A program made the position numbers and the translations under genes. DNA of 64,000 nt from Marasmius tenuissimus (taxonomy: Eukaryota > Basidiomycota > Agaricomycetes > Agaricales > Marasmiaceae): contig JAQOTA010000053.1 in NCBI GenBank assembly GCA_029532415.1, forward strand, positions 2,046,001 through 2,110,000. Reading direction: 5' to 3'. Position 1 is the first letter of the stretch; each line of letters opens with the position of its first letter. A model generated the notes under the pieces. The model worked only from the letters and a program-made list of their open reading frames with translations. It was not told where the DNA came from and ran no database searches. Shown here one piece after another: positions 1 through 12,962 of the stretch.

Positions 1-2937
1 GTGACGACCGTCGGGGATCAGCCGTTCGATGGGCATGGAGACCGAGCCAAAGCTGAGCGGAGGCTTTATATTCCACGAGAAACCGAACGAGTTCCTTGTC
101 GTTTCCTAGATCCTTGGAAGGATGTCAGACGCAAAGCTTTCAAATACCGAGTCGCTCTTACCTCGCTGTCAGCAGAATCTGTTATCTTAGCTGCGATATC
201 GTCTATGCTACCCACAGATGCTATATGCTCGACGCCATTATGATATGCAAAAGAAAGGGCCTTGACATGAATGCGCATAGATCGCAGCGGCATGGATCCC
301 TCCCGGTACGTGTCCAGGGCATCCTTTAAGAGCTCCGAAATGACCATTGCGATACCCTCCTTGTGACGATAGGTCTCCAGCCCGTCCAATTGTCGCTCGA
401 TCAAAGCTCCTCGAACACAATGGTGGACAACTTTGATATGTCGGAGTGATATGTCTCGTGCAGCAGATAGCAATTCACAAGTGCCCATCTGTGTCAGACG
501 ATCTACCACGCCTACAAGGTCTTTCACAGAGGGATTCAGCTCGAATAGAGAGCTCAGCCCATGCTTGTTGGCATGATCGATGAAGGTACTTGTTTCATAG
601 GGAAACGCCTCAACACAGCGTTGTAAAGAGTCGAAAGCGGCCTTAACCAAGCGTCATCAATAAGGAAGGATCAATTAGAAGCGAAGAGGTCCATACCCTC
701 CGGTCACCGATTTTGGTGTAGCACAGCGCCAGTAATTGCCATCTCCTCCACAACTGCTCCTCGAGCTGTTTCCACACGTCTTCTCCCTCATCCTTTCCTC
801 GTGAAGGAATATCGATGGCCAGAGCCCCCAGCCGACAACTCTCATTCAAATATGGTATGGCAGACCCATAACGCCCCGCCTGGTACAGTGTACCTGCGAG
901 GTTGTGAAATGCACCGGACGTACAACGTAAATAGGTTGCGAGCTCGGGAGGGTGTTGACCTTTGGATGCAGCGTTTAGGACTACCGCAGCACGATCTAGA
1001 TGATCATAAGCAGTCGTATATGTTCGAGGGTCGGAGATGGTCAGTGCCGTTTTGGCAAGGGTAAACGACGTGTCCAATAGTTGCGTGAAGAAATCCGGAA
1101 GGGGGTTCTGTAACGAAAATGATTGAAAATCAGGCTGCACGCGAAGGGAACAGACATACTAGTGTCAAAGCACGTTCCAAGACGTCAACCACTACATCAA
1201 TGAACCTTCGAATAGCGTTTGCACACTGCTCCGTTGGAGAATCGGATGTTTCCAATGATTTGAGAGCTGATCGACGTGATTTCTCCAGAGCTCTCTGGAC
1301 CTTTCCCGACAGACGCTGAAGTTCTTTATCCGTTTCCTCTGAGTAGGTCACAATCTCGACGACAGGCGAGCTTTGGATAAGAGTCGAACATTCTTCAATC
1401 CGGGGAATCACTTCCGCTAACAGCGGATTGAGTCACGCCTCTCACATATATGTCGAGCAACTTACCTGTGACACTCTTATCCAGGATGGTAATAAGTTGA
1501 GCGAGCGCGGTATAAAGTCTTGTTCCACTAGTGATTAGAATGTCCTTATTCTCCACAGAATCCTCCTTGGTTTCCAGCGCGGAATTGGAGGTTTGCTTGC
1601 TAGCGGAAGACGGCATCGAGGCAGTCTGTAGGAGCGAACCTATTCTATCCAAGGATTGTAAGTCCCCAGACTGAGAAATAACCACGTGTCAGGACCATGA
1701 GGATAACAGACCACTAACACTCACGCGATTCGCGAACGTGGTCCATGTCTCGCAAAAGTTGATAAAGCCCTCTCCAGAGACGAAACTCGCGCGGTCAGGT
1801 CGAGTTTCAGCGATGCGAACGAGCTCAGTAAAGGCAGCTGGGACGGATCCTTCAGCACCAGAGTCGCCACCAGCCACTGCTTTGGCGTATGACATGGCAA
1901 ACTTGGAGGCTTGATTCCAAAGTGAAGCCGGATTATCGATAATTCCCTGGCTCGTGTAAGCCAGGCATTTGATAGCGTACATTCGAACCTGAAATATGAG
2001 GAGAGGATTGTTGCGTTTGACACCCGATGGAGTCATCTTGGTTAAAAGGCTATAGGTCTTCGTGAGCATGGGATCGAGGTGTTTCGCAGGAAGGGTAGAA
2101 AAGTGTGGCATCCATTGTAGAAGAGTAGGGCTGCTGGAAAGGGTTTCCGCGAATGAATCCAGAGTGAGGGCATTCTGTTTGGAACGTTGGGGAGTGGCTG
2201 AGTGGTAGGACAGAGTAGCAATGGCATTGAAAAGATAGGTGGATATCAACGTTAGCGTCGTGGTATCTGTTGAAAGATTCGCAGGGATCGGAATTGTAAG
2301 CAGTGCGGGTGTTTGTCGTTCAGATGCTGCTTGTCCGTCCAATGTGGCTCCTGCGATGGCGCATACCCGTCCATGAGCATCTTTCATGACCTGCAAGGCA
2401 GATTCATACTGTGAAAAGGGTCAATACGAGAGAAAAATAGCAAAGTCAACTGGAGCGCACCAGTTCCAATGCGACCAACTTTCCAAGCACACTCATCGCC
2501 GCCCTTTCAATATCCACGTCCCGAGAGCCTAGCTTTCTCAGGTTCTGCAGGTTAATTGTAGCCTTGGATGCCGATGCAATAGCATCGCTCGATACAGAAG
2601 ACTTTTGCGCCGACTTTTCCTGTGACTGTCGCCAACCAGACTGAAAAAGCGATGATAGATGCTGCGAGGCGGAATTTATGTTCCTCATCGAATGTGCCCT
2701 TTGTTCTTCTGAAGTCATCGACGGCGCTGCCTTCTGTTTCCCTTTGACATCCTTGGAGACCACCAAGTTTGTTGCCAATTGTTCCGCTAATTGTTCTACA
2801 GATGTAGCTTTCCTGCTCTTAGAAGGGGGTTGTCGTGTCGCAGTTCGCCTCGTAGTCGTAGTCGTAGAAGGAAGCATCCTGAGTGTCTGGTCGAGCAGAG
2901 ACCTGGTTGGTAGAGTTGAGTTGGTGGAAAGAGCCAA
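1..2937 (-). CDS. Separase (separin) N-terminal and middle region, cut by the left edge
   Basis: Probable separase, the cysteine protease that cleaves cohesin at anaphase. Only the non-catalytic N-terminal superhelical part is present; the C50 protease domain would lie left of base 1. The start is the ATG at 2937, opening a low-complexity T/R/S-rich tail followed by a Gln/Leu/Ala-rich segment. At least six exons follow on the minus strand (about 2446-2937, 1737-2396, 1460-1660, 1150-1411, 700-1110, 162-650), and coding continues to base 1. Features I associate with fungal separins are the TPR-like stretch containing AFHNLAGTLYQAGRYGSAIP (near 900) and, after an intron ending near 112, EYKASAQLWLGLHAHR. 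The assignment rests on recalled family resemblance, not a search. Another TPR-rich protein is possible but less likely. Confidence 0.7.
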
Positions 2938-3474
2938 CTGGGTGATGGAGTGGCCGTTGCGCGTCGTGGGTTGAATCAGACACGTGATCGACGCGTTTCT
3001 TGAATCTGAAAGTTCCCACGACTGCTAGTCCATCGCTCTCACTGCAGGCAAAGTAGGCTCTTGTCACCATGAACCGAGGTAAACTCTGTTTACGCTTGGT
3101 TTTCACCAAGTTCACTGCAAGTCGTCCATGCCTTCGCCTCATGCAGGAAAAAGTCACGTGAAGTAGGACATGCAGCGAATTCGTGGTAAACTGGGTGGAA
3201 ACCGAGCGTAAACAGAGTTGAACTCGGTTCACAGCGACACGATCCCACATTCCCTGCAGTGTCTTTCCCCAACTTGAACTCGTCCAGATGTCCGATGCGA
3301 ACCAACTTTCGTATTAGCGGTACACCACCCATCACACCTGGTACTCTTAGAGGTATTGTAGTTTGCAACCGTGTGATAGTTATAACTTGTAGTACAGTGC
3401 GACGCGAAACCTAGCGCGCGAGTGATAATTGGATGTCCTTCTAGAGGCTGCAGGGGAGGGTCGGAGCGCTCGAG
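2938..3474. other. Intergenic: separase upstream region and 3' flank of the monooxygenase
   Basis: No convincing gene here. The stretch holds the separase promoter and the 3' flank of the flavin monooxygenase. Its main structure is the imperfect inverted repeat listed separately. Confidence 0.6.
3071..3230. repeat. Imperfect inverted repeat, about 42-bp arms
   Basis: The left arm (3071-3112) and right arm (3189-3230) are near reverse complements. Both share GAACCGAG at the outer end and the core AACTCTGTTTACGCT, with a few substitutions. The roughly 76-bp spacer could form the loop of a hairpin. I see no clear target-site duplication, so a small MITE-like relic is possible but unproven. Confidence 0.7.
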
Positions 3475-5969
3475 CTACAAACGAGAACGGGAAGCACCAA
3501 AACCAGGAATTCGAGTACCTCTAGTCCTCTCGTTTCCAAGAATTCCATCAAAGTAGATCTCCAAATCCTTCGCCCCCTTCTCATTCATCTGAACCACCGT
3601 ACCAACCCACCCATCCGGCCGGAACACAACAACAGCTCCCAGCCGAACGTCAACGCCATACATCTCGTGCGCTCTAACGCTTTCATCGAAGTATACCCTG
3701 CCCAACGGCTTGGTCCCAAGGACCTCCTGACCTCCGTTACCAGCCACAGACGGGACGGTAAACCACTTGTATACGAGGGCCGGGAAAACAGGGCTAAACG
3801 ACTGGTGTACAGCATTTCTGAAGTCGGAGAAGAAGCTGTAGGTGTGTGAGGGGATTCCGGTGAAGACTACGAGGCTAAAACAACGCGTCGATGGACGTTT
3901 CGGAGTGGGCTGAGATAGGACTTGTGCTTACGAAAATTTGCCGTCATTCTCGATGAGCTTGTGCAATCGGATGGGTCCGCAGTGCTACAGTAATCAAGTT
4001 TCCTGAATGAATCATGCGGACGTGAATTGACAAGGAAACCGACCCTAGAGTGCTGAAATAGACATCTGGCCCACGTTCGCCTGGGTTTATGGTCGCTATG
4101 GATGCGCTAACGAGTTCACGGTTCAGAAGACTGATAGCTAAAGTCATAGCCCAGACGTCAGTCGTTATGTCTTGCCCCCATGATTTCTCAATCAGTCGCT
4201 CACGATAATTGATCCCTTGTGCCGGTCAGTCCCGCCATTAGACCAGACAAAGGGACGATACTCACCTAAACCGAGGGTGAAGGCTTGCATCGACATGTCA
4301 TCGAACCATCGGGTGAGAATCTCTCTGAGTACGTGCTTCGGATGAGCACGCATACTGTGGCTACCGGGCGGAGTGGGAGTGCCTACCGAGGAGATTCTTG
4401 ACTTCCTTGGTACTGAGGAGGATATTGGCCTGAAATGAGGGTACTAATGATTTTGTCATTGTCGATAACCTGATAAGGGGTATTAGTGGCGCTCGCCAAG
4501 AGGTGATACCTTTCACTGCACCCGTTGAACAATTGGTCGACGTTCCCTATCGTAGGAATCCAACAACGACGGCCCTGCCAGTCTGTGTATACAGAGCTAT
4601 CAGTCAGGTTAGCTCAAGGTTTGCTGTGCCGTACAAAGAAACACACTCACAGCGAGTTTCCACCCCAGGTTCACTGCGCTAAAGTCGAGGTGAGTGCACG
4701 TACACATGAGGGTGATTCATGATGACGAACTCATGGATACCCGTGTTGAGACCTTGCGCCGAGCCCGAACTATGGGTATGACATGCGTCTCCTGCGAGGA
4801 AAACACGACTACGGTTGGAAAATGTTCTGGCGATACGCTGACCGATACCCTGGGGAAATGATGGTCAGAAACTCCTGCAATAGTAGCTATGGTTCCTTAC
4901 ATAGATGGTAAACCATTCCACGTGTATGAAATCCAATGTGAACGGATGGAGGGCTTTCTTAGCCTCCTCCATCGCGACCTCCTGGGTGACCCCTTCAATC
5001 CCACCGTACTTCTCTAAAAGTGCGGGTGAAAAGACATAACCAATCCTCGTCAAACCATCGTCATTAGGGCACCAAAGAATTTGGCCGTGTGTTGCACTGT
5101 CGATGCTATTCAAGCATCTAGCGTTGGGCATGTTGGTTTCAACGCGCGCATCCATCCGGATCCACCGATGCTTTGTGTTTTCACCATCGAACGGAATGCC
5201 AGCGAGTTTGCGAACAGTAGATTTCCCTCCCTAACCTTTCGTCAACATGCGATGAGGACGACCATGGACATTCTCACATCTGCACCAATGAGGTACCTTC
5301 TATAAGGAGATTCAGCGTCACCGTCCGGCAATTGGAATACTGCGTGCACACCCACGTCTTTACTTCTAGTACGCGATCATTGGAGAGATCTCGTAAATGC
5401 ACGGTGACAGGATGACTACCCCCTTCGTGAATAGTGTAGGAATCGATGCAGAGCCGATTGTGGTGTCGAAATCCATACTCTTGTTCAAGGGCTTCGGCGA
5501 AGTGACCTTCTGTGATGCGTTGCCTCAGATGTAACGCAAACTTGAAGAAGGTATCTCCTAATCTATCCATCCGGTTCCCGTACATTATTCCGCCTCGCAA
5601 TCGCTTGCCTCTGGAAGTCAAGGACAAGTCAGCGCGTGCGTGAGTGTATGGGAGAGAGAAAGCCACTCGTGGAAGTGTAGCCCAGAACGGGTGATCATCC
5701 CGGACTGTAGGAGACGATCCGCCAGTCCCAGCTGATCGAGGAGTTCGATTGTTCGTGGCCAAAGGGTCGTCGCGCGTCCATAACAATCAGACTGCGCTTT
5801 ATCCTCCTGTTCGATTAGATACGGTTGGCACCCAAACCGAGCAAGTTGATAGGCTAGAAGGGACCCCACAGGGCCTCCTCCGACACTTCGGAGGCAGGGT
5901 GAGTATCTGGGACATCGAGGATACGGTTGCTCACATTACAACGTCAGCGCTGAGAGAGGCACTAGACAT
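3475..5969 (-). CDS. FAD-dependent phenol-hydroxylase-type monooxygenase
   Basis: Flavoprotein aromatic hydroxylase of the FAD_binding_3 family (phenol 2-monooxygenase/TfdB-like), which hydroxylates aromatic substrates with NADPH and O2. The start is the ATG at 5969; a first intron (5934-5886) joins MSSASLSADVVI to VGGGPVGSLLAYQLARFG, giving the dinucleotide-binding GxGxxG. Later exons show YLIGADGG-KSTVRKLAG across an intron near 5260 (the DG motif), then GDACHTHSS..AQGLNTG near 4790 (the FAD ribityl GD motif), then NLGWKLA near 4640. The C-terminal segment (3475-3747), with YGVDVRLGAVVVFRPDGWVG, matches the thioredoxin-like phenol-hydroxylase dimerisation domain. All three FAD motifs are intact. 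Its start lies 354 bp from the divergent PIP kinase. The substrate cannot be inferred. Confidence 0.88.
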
Positions 5970-6323
5970 GGGGGGCAAAAACAACACATAAAATAGGCTA
6001 GGGCAGAAAGAAATCCCAAGTGGGAAAGAAATTCGGCTGCTAATTCAGTGGAGACTCGAGAGGTCATTTGACCAGAGCCTGTTTTGCATGTGTTCGATAT
6101 TCAATATTCACTGTCCAAGCTTTCATGAAAACGGTGAGGACAGGAAGACAACACGAGCAAGCCGATTTGAGGCAAGAGCCAAGTTCAGAATCAAATGAAA
6201 GTCTGACGATTGACGCTGTTTGAAGGGTGTGTTTGAAGAGCAATGTGATTCCGCAGCAGGCTGTATCTCCTATTTGTTCGGTGCAAACAAACCTATATCT
6301 TCCCTTCAACGACGAGCTCGACG
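5970..6323. promoter_or_regulatory. Divergent intergenic promoter region
   Basis: 354 bp between the divergent starts of the monooxygenase (minus) and the PIP kinase (plus). It must carry both promoters. I see no strong TATA box and no gene; a short minus-strand ORF here has no family resemblance. Confidence 0.5.
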
Positions 6324-9255
6324 ATGACGACGCTGAGCAGATCGCCATCGTCCACCTCAGAGCCTTTCCAGCACGAGAACCAGCGGCTGAGCATGCTGTC
6401 TAACAAGAGTGCTGCCCCGTCGTCGTCGGCCGCGTCCTACAGGACTGCGCCAATATCAAACTCATCCTCGACATCCTCGCTCTCGACGGTCAACAACGCT
6501 GCCGCTGTCAATCCATTGCACTCGCTGGCACAACAACGAGGAGAGATTCATATTCTCAAGGTCACTGGAGATACTGTACAAGTTGGCTCAGGTCCAGTAC
6601 CAGAGTCTTTCATACAGAAAATGTCAAAGCACATTTCCAACGCCCTCGATCCCGACACCAGTACTCACGGTCCTCCACCACCCTCACCACCGGCAACTGA
6701 CGAGGGCGATACTGATGACAGGCAGACAATTCTTGGAGAGCGGCAGAGTACTTCGTCTCGGTCAGAAGCGCCAAAGGATTCTTCGCCCTCTTTGCCAGCA
6801 CCTCCCTTTTCAAAATCCGTACTTTCAGAGTCGCCCCCATCGCCGTCAGTCATTTTTGAAGAGCCAGAATCTATTCAACGTACACGAACATCATCAGCTT
6901 CGACACACCGTCAAATGCCAGTTCGTTCTTTGACGTTGGCAACGGACCAGCCCCGCTCTTCCATTGATACGAAATCGTCATTACGGACAGTCACAGCATC
7001 GGAATCATCTCCGCATGCATCCTCCAAACCTTCACCGCCCATACAGCCCTCACAAACTGACTATCTCCAACCACCACCACCTTCCTCGCACCGCCCTACA
7101 CGTCGGAATACCACTGGTTCTGCATTCAACTCACTTCCTTCTAGAGCATCTGCTCCCGGTACACGGACCTCACTCCTTTCCAGTCAACATGCTCAGTATG
7201 GGTCGACCCCCGGTCACACGAACCTCTTCCCTTCCGATGACCCCAGTGATATGACCAACGACATTCAACTTCATGCCGAACGTATCCGTCGAGAGCGCCA
7301 AGAAAAACGGGCCAAGGCCGAGGCAGCCTTGACACGCGAACCAAGCGCCATTCAACACCGGGACGAGGAAGTACCCTTGGTCGGAAATCTCATTGGGGAG
7401 GACCATGTCAACTATGTGTTGATGTACAACATGCTTACGGGGATTCGGATTGGTGTTTCGAGGTGCCAGGCAAAGATCAAAAGGCCAATTACCGATGACG
7501 ATTTCACCGCTCGGCACAAATACTCTTTTGATATCGTAGGGAACGAGTTAACGCCAAGCGCAAAGTACGACTTCAAGTTCAAGGATTACGCCCCATGGGT
7601 ATTCAGGAGCTTGAGAGAAGACTACTTCCTCTTGGACCCATCGGATTACCTGATGTCGTTGACCAGCAAATACATCCTCAGCGAGTTGGGGTCGCCTGGA
7701 AAGTCTGGGAGTTTCTTTTACTTCAGCAGAGACTACCGGTTCATCATCAAGACGATCCATCATAGAGAGCACAAGTTCCTCCTCCGCGTCCTCAAGAAGT
7801 ACGGCAGTTTCTAACCTCCAATCCTGAGATGCACGTTGACCTTGTTTTCGTTTCAGGTATTACGAACACGTGAAATCAAATCCGCACACGCTCATTAGTC
7901 GTTTCTACGGCCTTCATCGAGTAAAGCTTCCCAGGGGCCGCAAGATCCATTTCGTCATCATGAACAACCTGTTCCCACCTCATAAAGATATCCACGAGAC
8001 GTATGACCTCAAGGGGAGTACGGTCGGAAGGGAATGGATAGACAAACACAAGGTACGTCTTTTATTCACATGCTCTCCTATCGATATCTCATACCTCATA
8101 GGATGAGGAGCCGCTGACTGAAAAGTCCGAATCCCAATCGCAAACGTCTACGAAGAAGAAGAAAAAGACGTCTCCCGTGATGAAGGACCTCAACTGGATT
8201 AAATCTGGGAAGGCATTAGAACTAGGGCCAGAGAAGAGGGCGTTGTTGACTGAGCAACTGCGGTATGTTTCGTCGCTGGTATTCAAGATAGTCTCTTTTC
8301 TCATCCTACGCACTAGACGCGACAAAGAACTACTGAAGGAGATGCATGTCATGGACTACAGTCTGTTGGTCGGGATTCACAACATGCAGCGGGGTAACAG
8401 GGATAACGTCAGGCGGCGAACGCTGAAGGTGTTTGATGTACGTGAAATTGCTTTTTGGTCGCTTGTATGACAACTCACTATGTTCCCTAGCCCGACATCC
8501 CACTCAAGCGACATGCAACTACCTCTGTGCACAACCTCTCGAAGACGAAATCAGGCTCTTATTACGGGCAAGAAGCCGTAGCCTTGCGGCGTGCGATGCG
8601 AGAGAGTGATCCCAAACCTTTCGAAGACCCGGTATCGAATGGACACCCAATCACCGCCGGACCGCCTGTGCACATACGGGTAGACTCAACTGGTAGTGCG
8701 AGGGTCCGAAGTAGCGGAAGTAGTGGCAAGGCCAAAGGAAAAGAGAGAGAAAGGGACGAGAAAGATGCAATGCGAGAAATGGAGAACCAGGAGCAACCGA
8801 TAAGGGAGAACGGTGTTGAGGGCGGGGATAAAGAAGATTCGGTGTTGGGGCTGGATGCTATGGATGCACAGACGGGCGATCGAGCGCACTTCGTGTTCTA
8901 TCAGGACGATGGGGTGAGAGAGATACGGATCGGATTCTGGTACCTGTTCTGACATTGTTTACAGGGTCTTCGTGCGACGGATGAAGGCAACGACAACATG
9001 GACACCATCTACTACCTTGGTGTGATCGATATCCTCACTCCTTATAACGGCCTGAAGAAGATTGAGCATCTCTGGAAGGGGCTGAGTGCCGACAGGGTAC
9101 GTTGGTGATATTCGCCACCCACGATCAGATGCTGATTCGGAATCGCCTTGTAGCACAAAATCAGTCCTGTCCCACCAGCGGAGTATGCTGAACGATTCTT
9201 CAAATTCATGAAAGCGGTCATGAGGGGTGGTGGAGGTGGCGAATCCTTCGTCTGA
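6324..9255 (+). CDS. MSS4: Phosphatidylinositol-4-phosphate 5-kinase (Mss4/Its3 type)
   Basis: Makes PI(4,5)P2 from PI4P at the plasma membrane. Seven exons fit consensus splice sites and stay in phase: 6324-7798, 7857-8052, 8102-8262, 8317-8437, 8491-8913, 8965-9096, 9154-9255, giving 869 residues. The first ~340 residues are a Ser/Pro-rich, presumably disordered tail. The kinase core begins near residue 350 with the [19 protein letters not shown] segment, followed by [18 protein letters not shown]. The glycine-rich substitute [10 protein letters not shown], the lysine-bearing FIIKTI, the [10 protein letters not shown] signature, [10 protein letters not shown] and a C-terminal [15 protein letters not shown] follow. 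An Arg/Glu/Ser-rich insert of about 130 residues separates MDYSLL from FYQDDGG. All hallmark motifs are intact, so I expect a functional single-copy gene. Confidence 0.93.
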
Positions 9256-10382
9256 AACCGTTTTTTCCCTACTGCTCGCTCAGGTTATGCATCCTCAGAG
9301 GCATCTTCTCTTCACTGAGTTTCAAGTTCATTGCAACACATTGTTATTTATCCAGACATTTTTTAACTTCTTTTCCCCGAACATATACCTGTCAATTCCA
9401 TTTTTAATTCCGTCGCTTACTCAACTCAAGACCTAATATTCGCTTTCACATTCACATCGGGTTTTTTGATTATTTATGTACTAGCATCCTCACATTTCCT
9501 GTCCAGTGATTTTTTTCGAGTCTCGTCTTCCAGACTACCCCCAGCCTCCATAGTACTCCCGCTGATCGACGGATTCTTGACCATCAACATGGGACGGGTT
9601 TCTGTTAGTGAGTCCGCCTGTCTTACCTTTGTGTTCTTTCTATCTAAGCAGTCTCAACATTCCAGCCCTCTGTTCTCCAGCGTCCGAATATTCGAAAGCT
9701 TCGACACGCCCTTAACTCCCAGAAGCAAACCCACCGAACCCTGCCGCCCTAAGACTGCCCTCCACTCTCTACCTCTTATCCGCGCTAGATTTCATTTCAT
9801 CGAACGCCACCACACTCGTTTACTTCCCAGCACCTCAATTGACCCTTGTGTACATATACCTAGCGGATTATCACGCGTATCCTCACTACAGTCGCTCATT
9901 TCCTTCCGGTCTCCTATACTCTCTTGGACTTTCTCTCGTATATCATCCACTGTATCAATATGCTTGCATCTATCGGACACTCACTCTCTTTACTCCACTG
10001 TCGTTTCCACTTTCATGTCCAATCTCTATGGCAGCATAACAGGCGCAGGGCGGGGGCACAACTTCGCTACGGGATACAGCAGTGGGCGCAAGCACAATTC
10101 TCGAAGGCGGACGACAGAGCTTGAACCCAACTTACAACCGCGGCGTTTTCCAGTACTTGGAAGGGGGGAGGAGGGGGGCTCGACTGGAATTCAAACTCAC
10201 TGGTGTTATCGTTGACAATTTTTTTTATTCAGTCATACTTATTGGAATTGTACTGTCTTGCTGGTTCGCCATCCTTTTCTCGTCCCCAATGTTAGATAGA
10301 CATCGTCAAGTAATTGGACTTGCATTAACTACAACATGTTATGGTATGTGAGATCCGCTACGCGAATTCATTGGGTATCCGT
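9256..10382. other. Convergent intergenic region, T/C-rich
   Basis: About 1.1 kb between the convergent 3' ends of the PIP kinase and the first MAPEG gene. It is pyrimidine-rich on the plus strand. A 249-codon plus-strand ORF (9466-10215) is low in complexity, has no recognisable domain and is probably fortuitous or 3' UTR. Confidence 0.5.
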
Positions 10383-11136
10383 TCAAATCTGCAAATAACC
10401 GCGGAGACTGCTTCCAACGACGGCGAAGGCAGTTCCCAGCAAGCCTATCAGAGGGGGAAAATGAGCAAACGACATGGCCAAGAGATCCAGAAAACACGCA
10501 CCAAATTGTGCCAGGAATCCGACGCGGGCACCAAACGAACGCTGAATGAACCTTGTTAAGACCATCGCCGGGTACATGGATGACCATGAAAGTACAAACC
10601 TTTTTAGGGTCACCAGTTGCATATCCACGAGTGTAGAGAACTCGGAAGAAAGACCATGAAGCCAGGAGGCCGGCGGCGAGTTTAGGGTGCTGGATAGATG
10701 CGATCGCAGTCCTAAAATGCATAGCAAGATGTCGGTCGGGATTCTTTGCTCTCAATAGGGTGTACGCACGTCAAATAGACCATGGGTATACTTTCGAGGG
10801 TGTTCTGGTGGGCACGTTGAGCACAGTTGAACCTTTTAGCGTCGATAGAAGCATCTTCTTGGGCCTTTTCAGCGTAGACTATTCGAAAGAGGACGAAAAA
10901 GGTCAGTTCTTCACCGGCTTCGCCTGGAACCAGCGAAACCTACGCTGAGGGTACTGAATCTTGGCTGCTTTCCGAGCCTTTGATACGACAAAGGTCTGGT
11001 AATAGAGAAGGATCACCGTGGACATCAATGATGCGCCGACGAGCGGGAGTCTGAAGTCGAACATTAACATTAGGACGCGACGAACAATGAGTAGAACTGA
11101 TGCTCACCCTTCGGGAACCTGAACAATAACGGCCAT
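10383..11136 (-). CDS. MAPEG family protein, microsomal GST 3-like (copy 1)
   Basis: Small four-helix membrane protein of the MAPEG family, closest in motif to microsomal glutathione S-transferase/peroxidase 3. Six exons: 11136-11108, 11050-10944, 10878-10770, 10711-10600, 10541-10502, 10444-10383, giving 152 residues. Visible hallmarks are LPLVGASLMSTVILLYYQTF (helix 1), QYPQ-(x)YAEKAQ, the signature FNCAQRAHQNTLE, and the later RVLYTRGYATGDPKKR with a short hydrophobic C-terminus. The last intron (10501-10445) is 57 nt, in frame and free of stops, so retention would give a 171-residue form with an extra hydrophobic loop. A paralogue with the same intron positions lies upstream in the same orientation, pointing to tandem duplication. 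Confidence 0.88.
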
Positions 11137-12146
11137 TTTTGGTTTGTTGAAGATCAAGTTGGATTGAGAGCTGAGAGAGAGAGGAAACTGATGGGAAAGC
11201 TGATACTCTCTCGGGTGGAAAAAACCCGTATTTATCCTAGATTTAAATTATAGTCGCTCTCCCAGCGACACGCGCGTCGCTGTCGACGTGCACACAGCTG
11301 CGTCACCTGTTCGGCATGGTCAAATGTGATTGGTCATTTTCCGATTCCCGATTCGTCGGCTTACACACCTGAGCGCGAAGGCGCTGAGAAGCCTTCATTC
11401 AAGAACGACACGTTAGCGAATCTCTAACGGTGAATTTGACGTGAGATGGAGGAGTTGTAGGATGAAGGTGAATGAGAGTTGCGCCATGAGTAATGTGAAT
11501 AACACCATCCCGCCCGCCGAATTTCGGCGTTTGCCGACGCTCGATTGTGGCAACTTTGAACTTCCTGTATGTAGACCTGGCATTAGCATTCAGACTGATT
11601 GAGACTAGAGGGTGCAGCTGCAGCTGTAAATGACCATTACCCAGCCAGACTGTAACCAATGAGTCAGCCCCGTGTACATAGTTTCTGGACCCAAGTTCAC
11701 TCGCTTCGGATGGCATGATGAGGCTTAACCGCATATCCGGAATTCAAACGCTGCACGATGTGAAGACGCTCAACAGGCATCGAAACGCGGCTCTCAGAAG
11801 CTAGGCCCGGCCCGAGCCTAAATGATTGTGGCTTTGAATGTTTGTTTCTGAAGAGTACGTAATTGCTACATGGCCAAGACGGCAAGAATGCCTTGCTAAA
11901 AACGAGGATGAGCCTGAGAAAACGCCCTCGGAACACAACCGCGGTCGCATGAAGAACAGCGTCACCTCCCGCCGGGCTGGTATCAATGCAGAAGCCAACA
12001 AGAGTCAGCCCGGTTTGAGATACATATTCCGCTATTGAGAGCCGTGCTCGAGTCCACTTGTGAGCCAACAGCAAATGTTCCCTCGTCGATTCAAGATAAA
12101 AACTTCATTTATTCCGGAATGAGTTACAGAATCTTATTTATAACAT
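11137..12146. other. Region between the two MAPEG genes
   Basis: Holds the promoter of MAPEG copy 1 (about 11137-11340) and the 3' flank of copy 2. I see no further gene in the remaining ~800 bp. Confidence 0.55.
11228..11279 (-). promoter_or_regulatory. MAPEG copy 1 promoter elements
   Basis: On the minus strand a TATA-like GATAAATACG (11237-11228) sits about 92 bp before the start codon. Upstream of it is ACGCGCGTCG (plus-strand 11270-11279), itself inside an AGCGAC/GTCGCT inverted repeat (11264-11281). Both short motifs recur before the paralogue, which is the reason to call them elements. Confidence 0.45.
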
Positions 12147-12962
12147 TCAAAAGAAGTAAGTCTGCAAGCTTGTACCAACGACATAAAGTGATGTTCCCAG
12201 TAAGCCTGCACAGTACGGAAGTGAGAGATGCTATCTTGCTGCGAATGAACAAGCTGCTAGGACGTACCAACAAGAGGAATATCTCCGAGTAAAGCACCAA
12301 AGGTGCGCTTCGAAGTCAACATCAGCACACACTGAAGCCGTCGGTGAGGAGAAAAATCTGAGGACGCACCTTTTTGGGGTCACCAGTCGCGTACCCGTGA
12401 GTGAAGATTACTCTGGCCACAGTCCACGCCGCCAACATCCCAGCGGCGAGTTTGGGGTATCTAACGGCAGTAATCGCTGTCCTGCAATTGTTGCGGTATA
12501 ATGTCAGATTCGCTGTTTATCGACGTGGAAGGGGCTGAATCTCAAACGCACTTGACATATATAGGAAATAGGCCTTCGAGGGTGTTTTGGTGGGCACCTA
12601 GATATACATCTACTTGAGAATTCCGTTCGGAAGCTGTGAGCTAACAGCACCTACGTTGGGCACAATTGAACTTTTTGGCAGCAATTGAAGCATCCTCCTG
12701 CGCCTTTTCAGCATAGACTGCGGTGAAAATCTGAGCATTCAGTCCTGTTACCTATAGGGAAAACGCCTACCTTGGGGATACTCGATACCTGCAGCTGTCC
12801 GAGCCTTAAACACAATGGTGGTTTGATAGAAAAGGAGAATCGTTGTCGAGAGTAGGGACGCGCCAACGAGTGCAAGCCTAATATTGTGGTCTAGCATCAT
12901 ATACCACGAAGATGATGTTATAGAAGTGCTCACTCCTCTGGGACTTGGAAGACAACAGCCAT
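12147..12962 (-). CDS. MAPEG family protein, microsomal GST 3-like (copy 2)
   Basis: Tandem paralogue of the 10.4-kb gene with the same predicted role as a membrane glutathione transferase/peroxidase. Seven exons: 12962-12934, 12877-12771, 12717-12655, 12597-12552, 12481-12370, 12307-12268, 12205-12147, giving 151 residues. It shares VPEE-LALVGASLLSTTILLF, IEYPQVYAEKAQEDAS, FNCAQRAHQNTLE and HGYATGDPKKRTFGALLG. Compared with copy 1 it has one extra intron inside the FNCAQ-R-AHQ signature; the other intron positions and exon lengths (29, 107, 112 and 40 nt) are identical. The final hydrophobic helix ends in TYFF. No lesions seen. Confidence 0.88.

Noticed and set aside
9466..10215. 249-codon plus-strand ORF after the PIP kinase
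   Set aside because: Low-complexity Ser/Leu/Arg composition from pyrimidine-rich DNA, no domain, no matching splice context; probably UTR or chance.
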